Below are positions 24,559 to 33,478 of a stretch of DNA of 64,000 nt, one piece after another. Under the pieces are notes generated by a model. The model searched no databases. It saw only the letters and a program-made list of their open reading frames with translations, and was not told where the DNA came from. The position numbers and the translations under genes were made by a program. This stretch comes from UBA1479 sp002706405 (GTDB lineage: Bacteria; Pseudomonadota; Alphaproteobacteria; Rhodospirillales; Casp-alpha2), in NCBI GenBank assembly GCA_963972255.1, contig CAXATO010000001.1, forward strand, positions 310,001 through 374,000, given 5' to 3'. Within the stretch, counting starts at the first letter, position 1; the number at the start of each line of letters is the position of its first letter.

Positions 24559-25749
24559 ATGGCCGGACCCCTTGACGGTATCCGCGTTCTCGATTTCTCG
24601 CGCGTTCTGGCGGGCCCGTGGTGCGCCATGATCCTGGGCGACCTGGGGGCAGAGGTCATCAAGGTTGAAAGCCCGGAAGGCGACGACGTGCGCCATTTCG
24701 GCCCGCCGTTCGAGGCTGGGGAAAGTGCGTACTTCCAGGTTACCAACCGCAACAAGCAGAGCATCGTCATCGACCTGAAGACGGAAGACGGCAGGGCCAT
24801 CGCCCGTGATCTGGCGCTGAAAAGCGATATCGTGGTCGAAAACCTGCGGCGCGGCGCCATGGAGAAATACGGCCTGGGCTACGAGCAACTCCGCGTGGAT
24901 AATCCGGGGCTGATCTATTGTGCCGTGTCCGGGTATGGGCGCACGGGGCCGGCTGCGGAACGCGCCGGTTATGATTTCCTGATCCAGGCGGAAAGCGGCC
25001 TGATGTCCCTGATCGGCGGAGCCGACCAGCCGCCGATGAAGGTAGGCGCCGCCGTGACCGACATGGTCGCGGGCCAGGACGCGGTCGCGGGCGTGCTCGC
25101 GGCCCTGTTCCACCGGGAACGGACCGGCAAGGGGCAGCATGTGGACATCGCGCTGCTGGACAGCGCCGTGGCGCTGCTGGCCAATCAGGGGGCGGCCTAT
25201 CTGATGACCGGCGACCGGCCTCAGAGACTTGGCAACGACCATCCCTCGGTCTGTCCGTACCGGCCGTTCGACACGGCGGACCATCCCCTGGCGCTGGCGA
25301 TCGGCGCCGACCGTCAGTTCCGCAAGCTGGCGGCGGCCCTGGGCCATCCCGACATGGCCGACGATCCGCGTTTCGCGACCAACCGGGCGCGGGCCGAGAA
25401 CCGCGTCGCCCTCTTCGAGATCATGGAAGCCGCGTTCCGCACCAAGGGCCGTGACGAATGGCTGGTCGATCTGCACGCGGCGGGTCTGCCCGCGGGCGCC
25501 ATCCGCACGGTGGACGAGGTTTTGGAAGCGCCGGAAGTCCATGCCCGCGACATGGTGGTCGAGGTCGACCATGCGACCATCGGCCGCGAACGCATCATCG
25601 GCTCGCCGCTCAAGCTGTCGGAAACGCCGATCAGCGTGCGTTCCGCCCCGCCGACCCTGGGGCAGCAGACGGCGGAGGTGCTCACGCAGGTATTGGGCTG
25701 GGATGTCGCCGACGCGGACGCTTACGCCGCGAAAGTGAAACCGTCCTGA
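24559..25749 (+). CDS. CaiB/BaiF family III CoA-transferase
   Basis: 396-residue enzyme that moves CoA between acyl groups via an aspartyl-CoA thioester. The family start PLDGIRVLDFSRVLAGPWCAMILGDLGAEVIKVE is intact, NRNKQSIVIDLKT follows, and the catalytic Asp is in VTDMVAGQDAVAGVLAAL (near residue 169). Operonic with the dehydrogenase; together they could activate and oxidise an imported organic acid. Substrate unknown. Confidence 0.9.
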   Translation: MAGPLDGIRVLDFSRVLAGPWCAMILGDLGAEVIKVESPEGDDVRHFGPPFEAGESAYFQVTNRNKQSIVIDLKTEDGRAIARDLALKSDIVVENLRRGAMEKYGLGYEQLRVDNPGLIYCAVSGYGRTGPAAERAGYDFLIQAESGLMSLIGGADQPPMKVGAAVTDMVAGQDAVAGVLAALFHRERTGKGQHVDIALLDSAVALLANQGAAYLMTGDRPQRLGNDHPSVCPYRPFDTADHPLALAIGADRQFRKLAAALGHPDMADDPRFATNRARAENRVALFEIMEAAFRTKGRDEWLVDLHAAGLPAGAIRTVDEVLEAPEVHARDMVVEVDHATIGRERIIGSPLKLSETPISVRSAPPTLGQQTAEVLTQVLGWDVADADAYAAKVKPS

Positions 25750-25753
25750 TCGC

Positions 25754-26305
25754 TTATCTGCTTTGCTGCAGACAGAAATGAAAATCCCGACGCTTGGCGC
25801 GGGCGGCCCCTTCGCGTCCACCGTCGGACAGACGCAGGGCCTCGCGCAGCAGGCGCAGGCAGCGAATTTGCTCGGGCCGTACGTCGGTGGGATCGGTCGC
25901 CGCCTTCAAGCCGTCGGTGGCGTCCCGTGAGCGCACGGCGCCGCCATACGTCTCGCGCCCCGTCGAATTTCGATAGAACAGTTCCTCCGGATGGACCCAA
26001 AAGCCATGCGGCGTGGGACACCAGGTTTCCGTGATCGTGCCGCCGGGGTCCGTCGCCCGGACCTGTCGGCAGCCTTCCATGTCCGCGTCACCGACAAGGG
26101 TCGCCGTGCCCGTCGTGCCGTCGGGACCGTGCCAGGGGCGGGGGGTGTCGATCTCACCCGCGGACAAAACAGCCTGAATCGCGGCCTGGCGGGCCTGCAT
26201 ATCCTGATAAGTAAGGCTGGCGCCCGGAGGGGCTGAGCAGGCGGCAAGCACGAGCAGACTTGCGACAAGGGCCGCCGGTGCAGTGCGGTGAAGATATTCG
26301 GTCAT
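25754..26305 (-). CDS. Putative lipoprotein of unknown function (183 aa)
   Basis: The N-terminus has a signal peptide with a lipobox, SLLVLAACSAPPG, Cys at residue 23. The mature part is hydrophilic with scattered Trp and Cys (CRQVR, WCPTPHG, IRCLRLL) and an Arg-rich C-terminus. No family recognised. It is convergent with the CoA-transferase gene (4 bases apart) and preceded by the DUF1223 gene on the same strand 46 bases upstream, so the two may be cotranscribed. Confidence 0.65.
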   Translation of the reverse strand: MTEYLHRTAPAALVASLLVLAACSAPPGASLTYQDMQARQAAIQAVLSAGEIDTPRPWHGPDGTTGTATLVGDADMEGCRQVRATDPGGTITETWCPTPHGFWVHPEELFYRNSTGRETYGGAVRSRDATDGLKAATDPTDVRPEQIRCLRLLREALRLSDGGREGAARAKRRDFHFCLQQSR

Positions 26306-26351
26306 GGGCCGTCATATAGTCACGTCATGGCGAGGGGTCCAGGCGGAGTTT

Positions 26352-27107
26352 TTAAGATGAAGTCCCCTTCGGACACAAGGCCGCACCCAGGATCGGGCCA
26401 TGGTTCGCGGCCTGGACAAGCACCGCGCAGCCCATGCCGGCGCTGGTCGCATCGGGCGGCAGGGGTACGGCTGTTTGCGCTCCGCGCCACGCGCCGAGCG
26501 AGCGGACCTCGCGGACGATATGGCGGCTGACCAGGACCTTACCGTGGTTCTCGCCCTTTTTGACGATCGTCTCTGCGCGGTCAAGGAAACGCACCAGAAA
26601 GATATCGGCCGCGCCCTCAGCCGCTTCCGAGACGGATGCCATCAGCCGGCCATCCGTGGCAGTGATGGCCACCGTTAGCTTGCCCGCCGCCGTCGCGGCC
26701 CGGTCGATGACGTCGGTAACCTGGTCCCGGCGCGATCCCACGGCCTCAAACCGCCCGTCGACGACCATCTGCGGGGTATAGACGCCGGACTGACCGCGAA
26801 TGGCGACGTTGTAGTGCCGCTGGCGCTGCGTGTGTTCCGGGGCCGAGAACGGATCTTTCCATTCGCCGTGCCACATGTAGTTCAGGCTGTCCCAGTAATC
26901 GACGTGGAATTCCAGGGCGACCACGTCCGCGCGGTCGGCCAGTTCACCGAGGAAGGCCTCGGCCGGAGGACAGGAACTGCAGCCCTGTGACGTGAACAGT
27001 TCCACGACCACCGGTTTCCTTGCCTGTGCGGGGGCGGGGGCGGGAACGGTGGCGGCGGTGATGACAGTCACAGCAAGCGCCAGGCCGGCGAATATAAGAT
27101 GTTTCAT
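26352..27107 (-). CDS. DUF1223 secreted thioredoxin-fold protein
   Basis: 251 residues with an N-terminal signal peptide ending near APAQA. The family signature VELFTSQGCSSCPPAEAFL gives a CxxC at Cys43/Cys46, followed by EFHVDYWD and YTPQMVVDGR, all conserved in DUF1223. The thioredoxin fold and CxxC suggest a periplasmic redox role, which is not established for the family. Divergent from the small gene at 27192. Confidence 0.88.
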   Translation of the reverse strand: MKHLIFAGLALAVTVITAATVPAPAPAQARKPVVVELFTSQGCSSCPPAEAFLGELADRADVVALEFHVDYWDSLNYMWHGEWKDPFSAPEHTQRQRHYNVAIRGQSGVYTPQMVVDGRFEAVGSRRDQVTDVIDRAATAAGKLTVAITATDGRLMASVSEAAEGAADIFLVRFLDRAETIVKKGENHGKVLVSRHIVREVRSLGAWRGAQTAVPLPPDATSAGMGCAVLVQAANHGPILGAALCPKGTSS

Positions 27108-27191
27108 GGATGCGTTCCCGGTTATCTGACTGGATGATTGGGGAACGCGAATCCCGTGTCAATTTAACCCCGTTCGGCGTATGCTCAATTC

Positions 27192-27533
27192 ATGGTGAGC
27201 CAAGTTCACAATTCCGCTGCGGCGCTGCCGCGTCCAACCACGCTCGGCGAAAAGCTGATGCGCGAGGCGCGTGAGGCACTGGAAAATCCGGGGCAATCCC
27301 TGGATGGACGGACGGTCGAGGACCGCATTGACTTCTCGACCACCGATATCGGCGGCGGTAACAAGGCCGTGAACCTTGCTCGCGGCGGCCAGCTGGCAGA
27401 CGAGGTCCGCAACGCCAAGTCGGAAGACCTGGCCGACACATTGGACCGCGGTCTGGCCGAAGGCTTCCATGTCGGCAATCTGTTTCGCAGCGTGTTCCGC
27501 AGTCTGTTTGACGCGTTCCGCGCTCGTTCCTGA
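27192..27533 (+). CDS. Small hypothetical protein (113 aa)
   Basis: Starts MVSQVHNSAAALPRP, followed by amphipathic helical stretches (KLMREAREALEN, QLADEVRNAKSEDLADTLDRGL) and an Arg/Phe-rich C-terminal helix FRSVFRSLFDAFRARS that could bind membrane or nucleic acid. No signal peptide. The ribosome site is weak. No family recognised. It precedes the CDP-alcohol phosphotransferase gene by 126 bases in the same direction. Confidence 0.5.
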   Translation: MVSQVHNSAAALPRPTTLGEKLMREAREALENPGQSLDGRTVEDRIDFSTTDIGGGNKAVNLARGGQLADEVRNAKSEDLADTLDRGLAEGFHVGNLFRSVFRSLFDAFRARS

Positions 27534-27659
27534 GATTCTATCCTGCATGACGACCTAAGGCCCGCCGTTCGGCGCGCTTGACCTTTATCGCCGCCTTTGG
27601 CACGAGAGAAGACGCGCGGCCAGGGTTTCTGGTCCGGGCACCGAGCCACGGAACATACC

Positions 27660-28352
27660 ATGACACAAACGGAACATGATCAGCCGCCGTCGCGCGCGCG
27701 GGCGATGATGACGCAGCTTCCCCTGATTCGCATGCTGTCACGGGCGACGACGCCCCATTTGGCGGCCCTGGGCATGACGCCCAACCAGGCCACGACCCTT
27801 GGTTTGATTTCCGGGCTGGCGGCCGCCGCCTGTTTCGCCCTGGGTGGGCCGTCGCTACAGGTCCTGGGAGCAGGGATGTTCTTTCTCTACTACCTGTTGG
27901 ACTATTGCGACGGCGAGCTTGCCCGGCTGCTCGGCAAGGGCTCGCGGTTCGGCGCCGCCTACGACGACTTCACGGATTGGATCGTCCACGCCGCGTTTTT
28001 CCTGTCGGTCGGTTATCACACCATGGCCGAAACCGGCGATATGATCTGGATGTGGCTGGGCGCTGCCGCAGCCCTTGGCGGCACGATCAGCGCGGCGCTG
28101 CCGTTCGTTCTGGGCGGCGTGCCCGACGGGGAAACTCAGGTGGCCCGTTTGTCCGACCTGGACGGTGACGCCGGATGGCGCGATGTCGCGGTCTTCGCCT
28201 TTCGCGGACTGGCGCGCGCGGATTTCTGGCTGATCGTGGCGGGCTTGGCGCTGGGCGGCTGGTTGTGGGTCCTGCTGCCCGCCGCCGCGATTGGCGCCCA
28301 GGTGTTCTGGCTGCTCTATCTCAGCAAGTCGGCGCGCCGCATCCTGACCTGA
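27660..28352 (+). CDS. CDP-alcohol phosphatidyltransferase family protein
   Basis: Integral membrane transferase of 230 residues with about five helices. The complete CDP-OH motif D-x2-DG-x2-AR-x8-G-x3-D-x3-D is present as Asp81, Asp84-Gly85, Ala88-Arg89, Gly98, Asp102 and Asp106, so the metal site is intact. Such enzymes join a CDP-linked lipid or alcohol to an acceptor alcohol. The acceptor is unknown; there is no adjacent lipid gene. ATG 27660 is used. Confidence 0.9.
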   Translation: MTQTEHDQPPSRARAMMTQLPLIRMLSRATTPHLAALGMTPNQATTLGLISGLAAAACFALGGPSLQVLGAGMFFLYYLLDYCDGELARLLGKGSRFGAAYDDFTDWIVHAAFFLSVGYHTMAETGDMIWMWLGAAAALGGTISAALPFVLGGVPDGETQVARLSDLDGDAGWRDVAVFAFRGLARADFWLIVAGLALGGWLWVLLPAAAIGAQVFWLLYLSKSARRILT

Positions 28353-28369
28353 CGCGCCGGGCACATCGC

Positions 28370-29167
28370 TTATTGGGCGTAGGTGCGCTGCGGCGTGCCG
28401 AGGTCGAGGGTCAGGTCCGTCGGCGGGATGAAATAATCCTGGTAGTACATCGCCTCGCCATCCATCGAATAGCCGACGACGTTGAGCACGGAGGCCCGTT
28501 CTCCGTCCGGCCAGCGGCACTTCAGGGAAATATTCTTGGGCGGGGCTTCGAACCGCATCAACTGACGGCCCCGTTGCACGGCGAGGTGCTGTCCCCGGGC
28601 CATCATGTCCTTGAGGTTGATGCCGTTCAGTTCGGCCATGGGCGTGTCGACCAGTTCCGGAAAGCGGTCGGCCAGGGCATAGAACAGGTTGTACACGTCG
28701 AATTGGTCGTCGATGACCATCACACGCTCGATCCGCACGACTTTTTCCGTTGTCTGACCCAGGTCGGCGGACCACGGGCCGTGGTCGGCGGTGACATCCC
28801 GGTTCAGCACGCGGGTGGCGACGGGAAGGTAGCTGCCGGCTTGTCCTTCGGCGTTCAGGAACCGCATATGCCAGGGCTCGTCGATCGGGCGGCTGAGGTC
28901 CGAGACGACGCTGCCGCTGCCGCGGCGCCGCTGGATGACCCCGGCGTAGGCAAGGTTGCGCAGCGCCCGCTGCACGGTGCCCAGGCTGCAGGGCGTGGCC
29001 CGCACCAATTCCGCTTCCGTCGGCAGGCGTGCGCCCGCCGTCCAAAATCCGTCCATGATTGATTCGGTAAAGGCGCGGGAGAGCTTTTCGTGCTTCGGCA
29101 GGTCCGACTCATCTGCCCAGTAGCGTTTGACGAAATCCTCGGTCTTGCGCGTCGAAAAGCCTGCCAT
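28370..29167 (-). CDS. GntR-family transcriptional regulator (HutC-like, UTRA domain)
   Basis: 265 residues: an N-terminal winged helix (LPTEAELVRATPCSLGTVQRALRNLAYAGVIQRRRGSGSVV) and a C-terminal effector domain of UTRA type. Start ATG 29167 has GGGGGAACGG just upstream; GTG 29182 is an in-frame alternative. It is divergent from the TRAP/aconitase X operon, so it probably controls that operon through the AT-rich inverted repeat in the shared spacer. The expected ligand is the transported compound or its product. Confidence 0.87.
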   Translation of the reverse strand: MAGFSTRKTEDFVKRYWADESDLPKHEKLSRAFTESIMDGFWTAGARLPTEAELVRATPCSLGTVQRALRNLAYAGVIQRRRGSGSVVSDLSRPIDEPWHMRFLNAEGQAGSYLPVATRVLNRDVTADHGPWSADLGQTTEKVVRIERVMVIDDQFDVYNLFYALADRFPELVDTPMAELNGINLKDMMARGQHLAVQRGRQLMRFEAPPKNISLKCRWPDGERASVLNVVGYSMDGEAMYYQDYFIPPTDLTLDLGTPQRTYAQ

Positions 29168-29241
29168 CCGTTCCCCCTTCACGTGCCGCGGCGAATCACC
29201 TGTCTATCATCCCCAGCCGGCGCCGGTGGGACAAGGCGGCG

Positions 29242-29278
29242 TTGACTCCATAAATTACTATGATGTAATTACTATATT
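29242..29278 (+). promoter_or_regulatory. Candidate promoter with overlapping inverted repeat for the TRAP/aconitase X operon
   Basis: A TTGACT hexamer (29242-29247) is followed by ATTAC-N6-GTAAT (29254-29269), an inverted repeat in the expected spacer/-10 zone, and by a second ATTACTAT copy at 29268-29275. This is the only strongly AT-rich stretch between the divergent GntR and dctP genes. A repressor bound here would block RNA polymerase; binding is inferred. Confidence 0.45.
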
Positions 29279-29363
29279 CTTATTTTTCGGTGCCGCACGG
29301 AAAATTCTGCGGTTGCCGAAGTCAAGTGGGGGCCAACGAGCCCTCGTAATTGGGAGGACCATC

Positions 29364-30362
29364 ATGTTGAAGAAGCTTACCGGTGCCGCCGTGGCGGCAC
29401 TGATCATGTTATCCGGCGCATCCACCGGCGCCATGGCGGCCGAGCGCCTGTCCCTGTCGTCCTGGGGAAGCCCCAAGCATTATCAGGTCTCGCAGTTCGT
29501 CCCGATGTTCAAAAAGCTGCTGAAGGAAAAGTCCGGCGGCGACATTCGCCTGAAGACCTTTGCCGGCGGCGAAATGGTGAAGCAGCAGTTCGTGGCCACC
29601 GCCGTGCCCCAAGGCACTGTCGATATTTCCCTGACGACCCTCGACAACTGGTCCGGTCGTGTGCCGGACGTGGGCATTCTCACGACGCCGCTGTGGGACA
29701 AGTCCATGTCGTGGACCCGCGACAACCTGAAGCCCGGCAATCCGATCTTCGATTATTTCGATGCGCAGCTCCGCAAGGAAGGCGCGCTGATCATCGCCAT
29801 GTTCGACATCGGCCCGCCCGTCGTCAGCACCAACTTCAAGATCGAAGGGCCGGAGTCGTTCAAGGACATGCCGATCCGCGCCTACTCGAAAGGGTCCGCG
29901 CAGGTTCTGCAGGCCCTGGGCGCCGCGCCGACGATCATGGGCGTGGGCGATGTCTATTCCGGCTTGCAGCGCGGAACGGTCAAGGGTGCCATGGGCGGCC
30001 TTGGCGGTGCGGTCGGGCTGAAGCATTTCGAAGTCACGTCCAACATGTTCGTGCCGAACGGTGTGATGGGCACGCTCATCCACGCCTACGTCATGAACAA
30101 GGAAAAGTTCGAGAAGATGTCGCCGGCCAACCAGAAGGCGGTCATGGAAGCCGCTGCCGAAGCCCGCGATCACATGCAGCAGTTCGCCATCGACAAGCTG
30201 GCGAGCCTGCTGGATACCGTGCGTAAGAACGGCAACGAAGTGACGGCGGTGGAGCCGGGCAGCGATCTTTGGAACAAGTTTGCCAAGCGCCTTGAGCCGC
30301 TGACCGCGGCCGCGAAAGGGCAGTATTCCAAGGAAGTCCAGGAACTGCTTGCCAAGAACTGA
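29364..30362 (+). CDS. TRAP transporter solute-binding protein (DctP family)
   Basis: Periplasmic substrate receptor, 332 residues, with a cleavable signal peptide (MLKKLTGAAVAALIML through AMAA). The DctP fold is shown by PVVSTNFKIEGPESFKDMPIRAYSKGSAQVLQALGAAP and GVGDVYSGLQRGTVKGAMGG; the Arg in PIRAYSKG corresponds to the conserved carboxylate-binding Arg of the family. GGGAGG precedes ATG 29364. First gene of the operon dctP-dctQ-dctM-acnX. Confidence 0.92.
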   Translation: MLKKLTGAAVAALIMLSGASTGAMAAERLSLSSWGSPKHYQVSQFVPMFKKLLKEKSGGDIRLKTFAGGEMVKQQFVATAVPQGTVDISLTTLDNWSGRVPDVGILTTPLWDKSMSWTRDNLKPGNPIFDYFDAQLRKEGALIIAMFDIGPPVVSTNFKIEGPESFKDMPIRAYSKGSAQVLQALGAAPTIMGVGDVYSGLQRGTVKGAMGGLGGAVGLKHFEVTSNMFVPNGVMGTLIHAYVMNKEKFEKMSPANQKAVMEAAAEARDHMQQFAIDKLASLLDTVRKNGNEVTAVEPGSDLWNKFAKRLEPLTAAAKGQYSKEVQELLAKN

Positions 30363-30449
30363 TGCGATGTGGGGCGGGCGGCACCGTGCGGCCCGTCCCT
30401 CTCATCGGCCGGTAACCCTAATGACCGCTCCAGAGGAGAGGCCTGTGCG

Positions 30450-30941
30450 ATGATCGGATTAATCCGAACAATCGGCCGCGGTATGACCGCCGTTTCGATT
30501 ACCTTGATGATCCTGTTATGCGTCCCGATTACCTATGAGGCCATCGCGCGGTTCTTCAACGCGCCGACCATCTGGGTTTTCGAAACCACGCTCTACGCTT
30601 TTATCTTTCTCGGCTTTTGCGGCAACGCCCTGGCCGTCCAGTCCGGGTCGCACTTCCGGGTCGTGATGCTGCGGGAAATGTTTCCCTCAAAGCGCCGGAT
30701 GTTCGATCTGATCGCGCAACTGTCGACGCTTGCCTTCGGCATTCTGATCATCGCAACAGGCAGTTACTTCGTCTGGTATTCGGCCTCCAACGCCATCCTG
30801 TCGGCGACCTTGCTGGAGGTTCCTTTGTGGATACCGCAGCTGGCGGTGCCGCTCGGCGGGATCGGGCTTGTACTGCAAACGATTGTTCAGATGGTCACCG
30901 GTGAAGCGCCGGTCGGCGACGCCCATGTGGTCGGAGAATAG
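30450..30941 (+). CDS. TRAP transporter small permease (DctQ family)
   Basis: 163 residues with four predicted membrane helices; YEAIARFFNAPTIWVFETTLYAFIFLGF is the characteristic DctQ core. GAGGAGAGG precedes ATG 30450. Separate from the large permease, unlike the fused protein at 59180. Confidence 0.9.
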   Translation: MIGLIRTIGRGMTAVSITLMILLCVPITYEAIARFFNAPTIWVFETTLYAFIFLGFCGNALAVQSGSHFRVVMLREMFPSKRRMFDLIAQLSTLAFGILIIATGSYFVWYSASNAILSATLLEVPLWIPQLAVPLGGIGLVLQTIVQMVTGEAPVGDAHVVGE

Positions 30942-30944
30942 CCG

Positions 30945-32240
30945 ATGCTGATGGATTTCATTTACGACCACGTCGGCTACATCTCGATCTTCCTGCTGTT
31001 CTTCCTGATGGTGCTGTCCGTACCGGTGTTCGTGTCCATGGGCCTGGCGGCCTTCGCCGCGGCGCTGCTGATCGAAGATCCCTTCCTCGTCTTCAGGAAC
31101 TTCATCAACATCGCCTGGCAGGGGGCGTCGATCTTCGAACTGGTCGCCCTGCCGCTGTTCATCTTCACCGGCACGATCATGCAGCGGACCGATGCCGGGC
31201 GCGACCTGTTCGAGGTCACCAAGGCCTGGACGGGATCGATCCCCAATTCCCTGGGCGTGGCGACCATCGCGGCCTGCGGTATCTTCGCCGCCATTTCCGG
31301 ATCGTCCGTGGCGACCGCCGCGACCGTCGGTCTGGTGGCGATCCCGCTGCTGCTCGAAGAAGGGTACGGTGAACGCCGGGCCGGCGGGTTCGTGGCCGGG
31401 GGCGGTACCCTCGGCATCATCATTCCGCCGTCGATCCCGTTGATCCTCTACGGCGTGATCACGGAAACCTCGATCGGCCAGTTGTTCATCGGCGGCGTGG
31501 TGCCCGGCATCATCATGATGAGCCTGTTCACCCTCTATGTCGTGCTGTCACGGCCACGGGTCATGGTCACTCATACCATCAGCCTGGAAGAGCGCCTGGC
31601 GATCACCCGGCGGTCCCTGGGCGTCGTTCTGCTGCCGGTCGTCATCATCGTCGCGATCTATACGGGCGTGTTTACCCCGACAGAGGTCGGGGCCTTGTCG
31701 GTGCTCTATGTCTGCGCGCTCGGCTTCGTGCAGAAGAAGCTCAGCTTCGCCGACCTGAAGGCCGCTGCCGTCGTCGCGACGGGGGCGACCACGATGCTGT
31801 TCATGCTGATCGTGTTCGGCCAGTACTTCGCGCACTTCCTGACCTTCGAACAGGTGCCGCAGGCCATCGCCGCCACGATTATCGAGAACGCCAGCGGCAT
31901 CTGGGCCGTCACCCTGATGATCCTGGCCTATATCGTTCTCGGGATGTTTCTCGAAAGCGCGGCCATGCTGCTGATCTCGATCCCGATCTTTTTCCCCGTC
32001 GCCGAACAACTGGGGATGGACCCGATCGTGTTCGGCATTTTCGCGGCGATCTCCATGGAGATCGCGCAGATCTCGCCGCCGATCGGCGTCAATCTGTTCA
32101 CCATCCATGGCATTTCCAAGATCGAACTTTGGAAACTCGCGCGCGGCGCGTTGCCGTTCCTGCTGATCCAGATCGGCATGCTCTACCTGGTATACTTGGT
32201 GCCGGAGGTCGTTCTGTGGCTCCCCGGTTCGATGAAATAG
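30945..32240 (+). CDS. TRAP transporter large permease (DctM family)
   Basis: 431-residue polytopic membrane protein, 3 bases after dctQ. Signature segments are ISGSSVATAATVGLVAIPLL, GGTLGIIIPPSIPLILYGVITETSIGQLFIGGVVPG and FTPTEVGALSVLY. Uses a sodium gradient in characterised TRAP systems. The next gene starts 11 bases later. Confidence 0.93.
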   Translation: MLMDFIYDHVGYISIFLLFFLMVLSVPVFVSMGLAAFAAALLIEDPFLVFRNFINIAWQGASIFELVALPLFIFTGTIMQRTDAGRDLFEVTKAWTGSIPNSLGVATIAACGIFAAISGSSVATAATVGLVAIPLLLEEGYGERRAGGFVAGGGTLGIIIPPSIPLILYGVITETSIGQLFIGGVVPGIIMMSLFTLYVVLSRPRVMVTHTISLEERLAITRRSLGVVLLPVVIIVAIYTGVFTPTEVGALSVLYVCALGFVQKKLSFADLKAAAVVATGATTMLFMLIVFGQYFAHFLTFEQVPQAIAATIIENASGIWAVTLMILAYIVLGMFLESAAMLLISIPIFFPVAEQLGMDPIVFGIFAAISMEIAQISPPIGVNLFTIHGISKIELWKLARGALPFLLIQIGMLYLVYLVPEVVLWLPGSMK

Positions 32241-32251
32241 GAGACCTGACG

Positions 32252-33478
32252 TTGAAGTTAACGGATGAAGAAAAGGCCATGCTGGCCGGCGAAATGGGCG
32301 CAGCGAAGCAATGGGCCATCGACCACCAGGTCAAGGTCGGCGGCATGTTCGACGCGGCGGATCTGGTTCCGGTCAGCCAGGCCCATATGATGGCGGACCC
32401 GGAATCCCTGGGCGAAGCCGGGGGGGACTTCCTCGAAGACATGGTCGCCAAGGGGGCGCGGGTCGCGATCCCGATGATCACCGACCCGCGCGGTGTCGAC
32501 CTCAACCATTACCGGCCGCTGGGCCAGTCCGAGGAAATGGCCACGCTGGAGCGACGCATGATCGCCGCCTGCGAAAAGATGGGCATCCTCATGACCAACA
32601 CCTGCGTCAACTATCAAACGATCATGCCGCCGGTTCTGGGCGATCATGTCGCCTATGGCGATACGGGTGTGGTGATCTACTCCAACAGCATCTGTGGGGC
32701 GCGCTCCAACTTCGAAGGCGGGGCGGCGGCTTTTGGCGCCGGGCTGACCGGGCGCACGCCGCGCTACGGCCTGCACCTGGACGAGAACCGTCAGGCGACC
32801 CGCCGCTTCGTGGTCCGCGAGCAGCCCAAGGAACTGACGGATTGGGGCGTGCTCGGCGCTCTGGTCGGCAAGCTGTCCGGATCCTATTGGGAAGTGCCGG
32901 TCATTGAAGGGCTGGAAGTCGTGCCGACCTCGGACGAGGCCAAGCACATGGGGGCGGCCATGGCGAGTTTCGGCTCGACCCCGCTGTTCCACATGGCCGG
33001 CATTACGCCCGAGGCACCGACCCTGGCCGACGTCGGCGGCGACAAGCTGGTCGCCGAAGAAATCACCAAGGCGGACCTGGATGCCTTGCGCGCCGGCTTC
33101 GGCGGCAAGGGCGACAAGATCGACGTGGTCGTGTTCGCGGCCCCGCAGTTGTCGATCGTCGAAATGCAGGACCTGGCGGCGCTCTGCGCCGGAAAGTCGT
33201 TCAAGACACCGGTCATCGTCTGCACCTCGCCGCAGGTTTATCCGGACGCGACCCGCATGGGGCTGATCGACACCATTGAAAGCACCGGCGCCAAGGTCTT
33301 GGAAGGGACCTGTTTCTACAACCAGTACGCCCGTGAAATCGGCGAGGCCAACGGCTGGACACGGCTGCTCAGCAACTCCGCCAAGATCGTCAACATCATC
33401 AGCGGGTATGGCTACACACCGGCGCTGGCGAGCATGGAAAAATGCGTCGCCTCGGCCGTTGCAGGAGAAATCGTATGA
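32252..33478 (+). CDS. Aconitase X catalytic (large) subunit
   Basis: 408 residues of the AcnX (DUF521) family, which dehydrates hydroxy acids; characterised bacterial members include cis-3-hydroxy-L-proline dehydratase. Likely Fe-S ligands are Cys118 (TNTCVNYQ), Cys148 (SNSICGARSNFEGG) and Cys354 (LEGTCFYN). The start is TTG 32252, with AGGAGACC 6 bases upstream; no ATG precedes the conserved KLTDEEKAML. The 3' end overlaps the small subunit (ATGA). Placement behind a TRAP importer implies an imported substrate. Confidence 0.88.
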   Translation: MKLTDEEKAMLAGEMGAAKQWAIDHQVKVGGMFDAADLVPVSQAHMMADPESLGEAGGDFLEDMVAKGARVAIPMITDPRGVDLNHYRPLGQSEEMATLERRMIAACEKMGILMTNTCVNYQTIMPPVLGDHVAYGDTGVVIYSNSICGARSNFEGGAAAFGAGLTGRTPRYGLHLDENRQATRRFVVREQPKELTDWGVLGALVGKLSGSYWEVPVIEGLEVVPTSDEAKHMGAAMASFGSTPLFHMAGITPEAPTLADVGGDKLVAEEITKADLDALRAGFGGKGDKIDVVVFAAPQLSIVEMQDLAALCAGKSFKTPVIVCTSPQVYPDATRMGLIDTIESTGAKVLEGTCFYNQYAREIGEANGWTRLLSNSAKIVNIISGYGYTPALASMEKCVASAVAGEIV

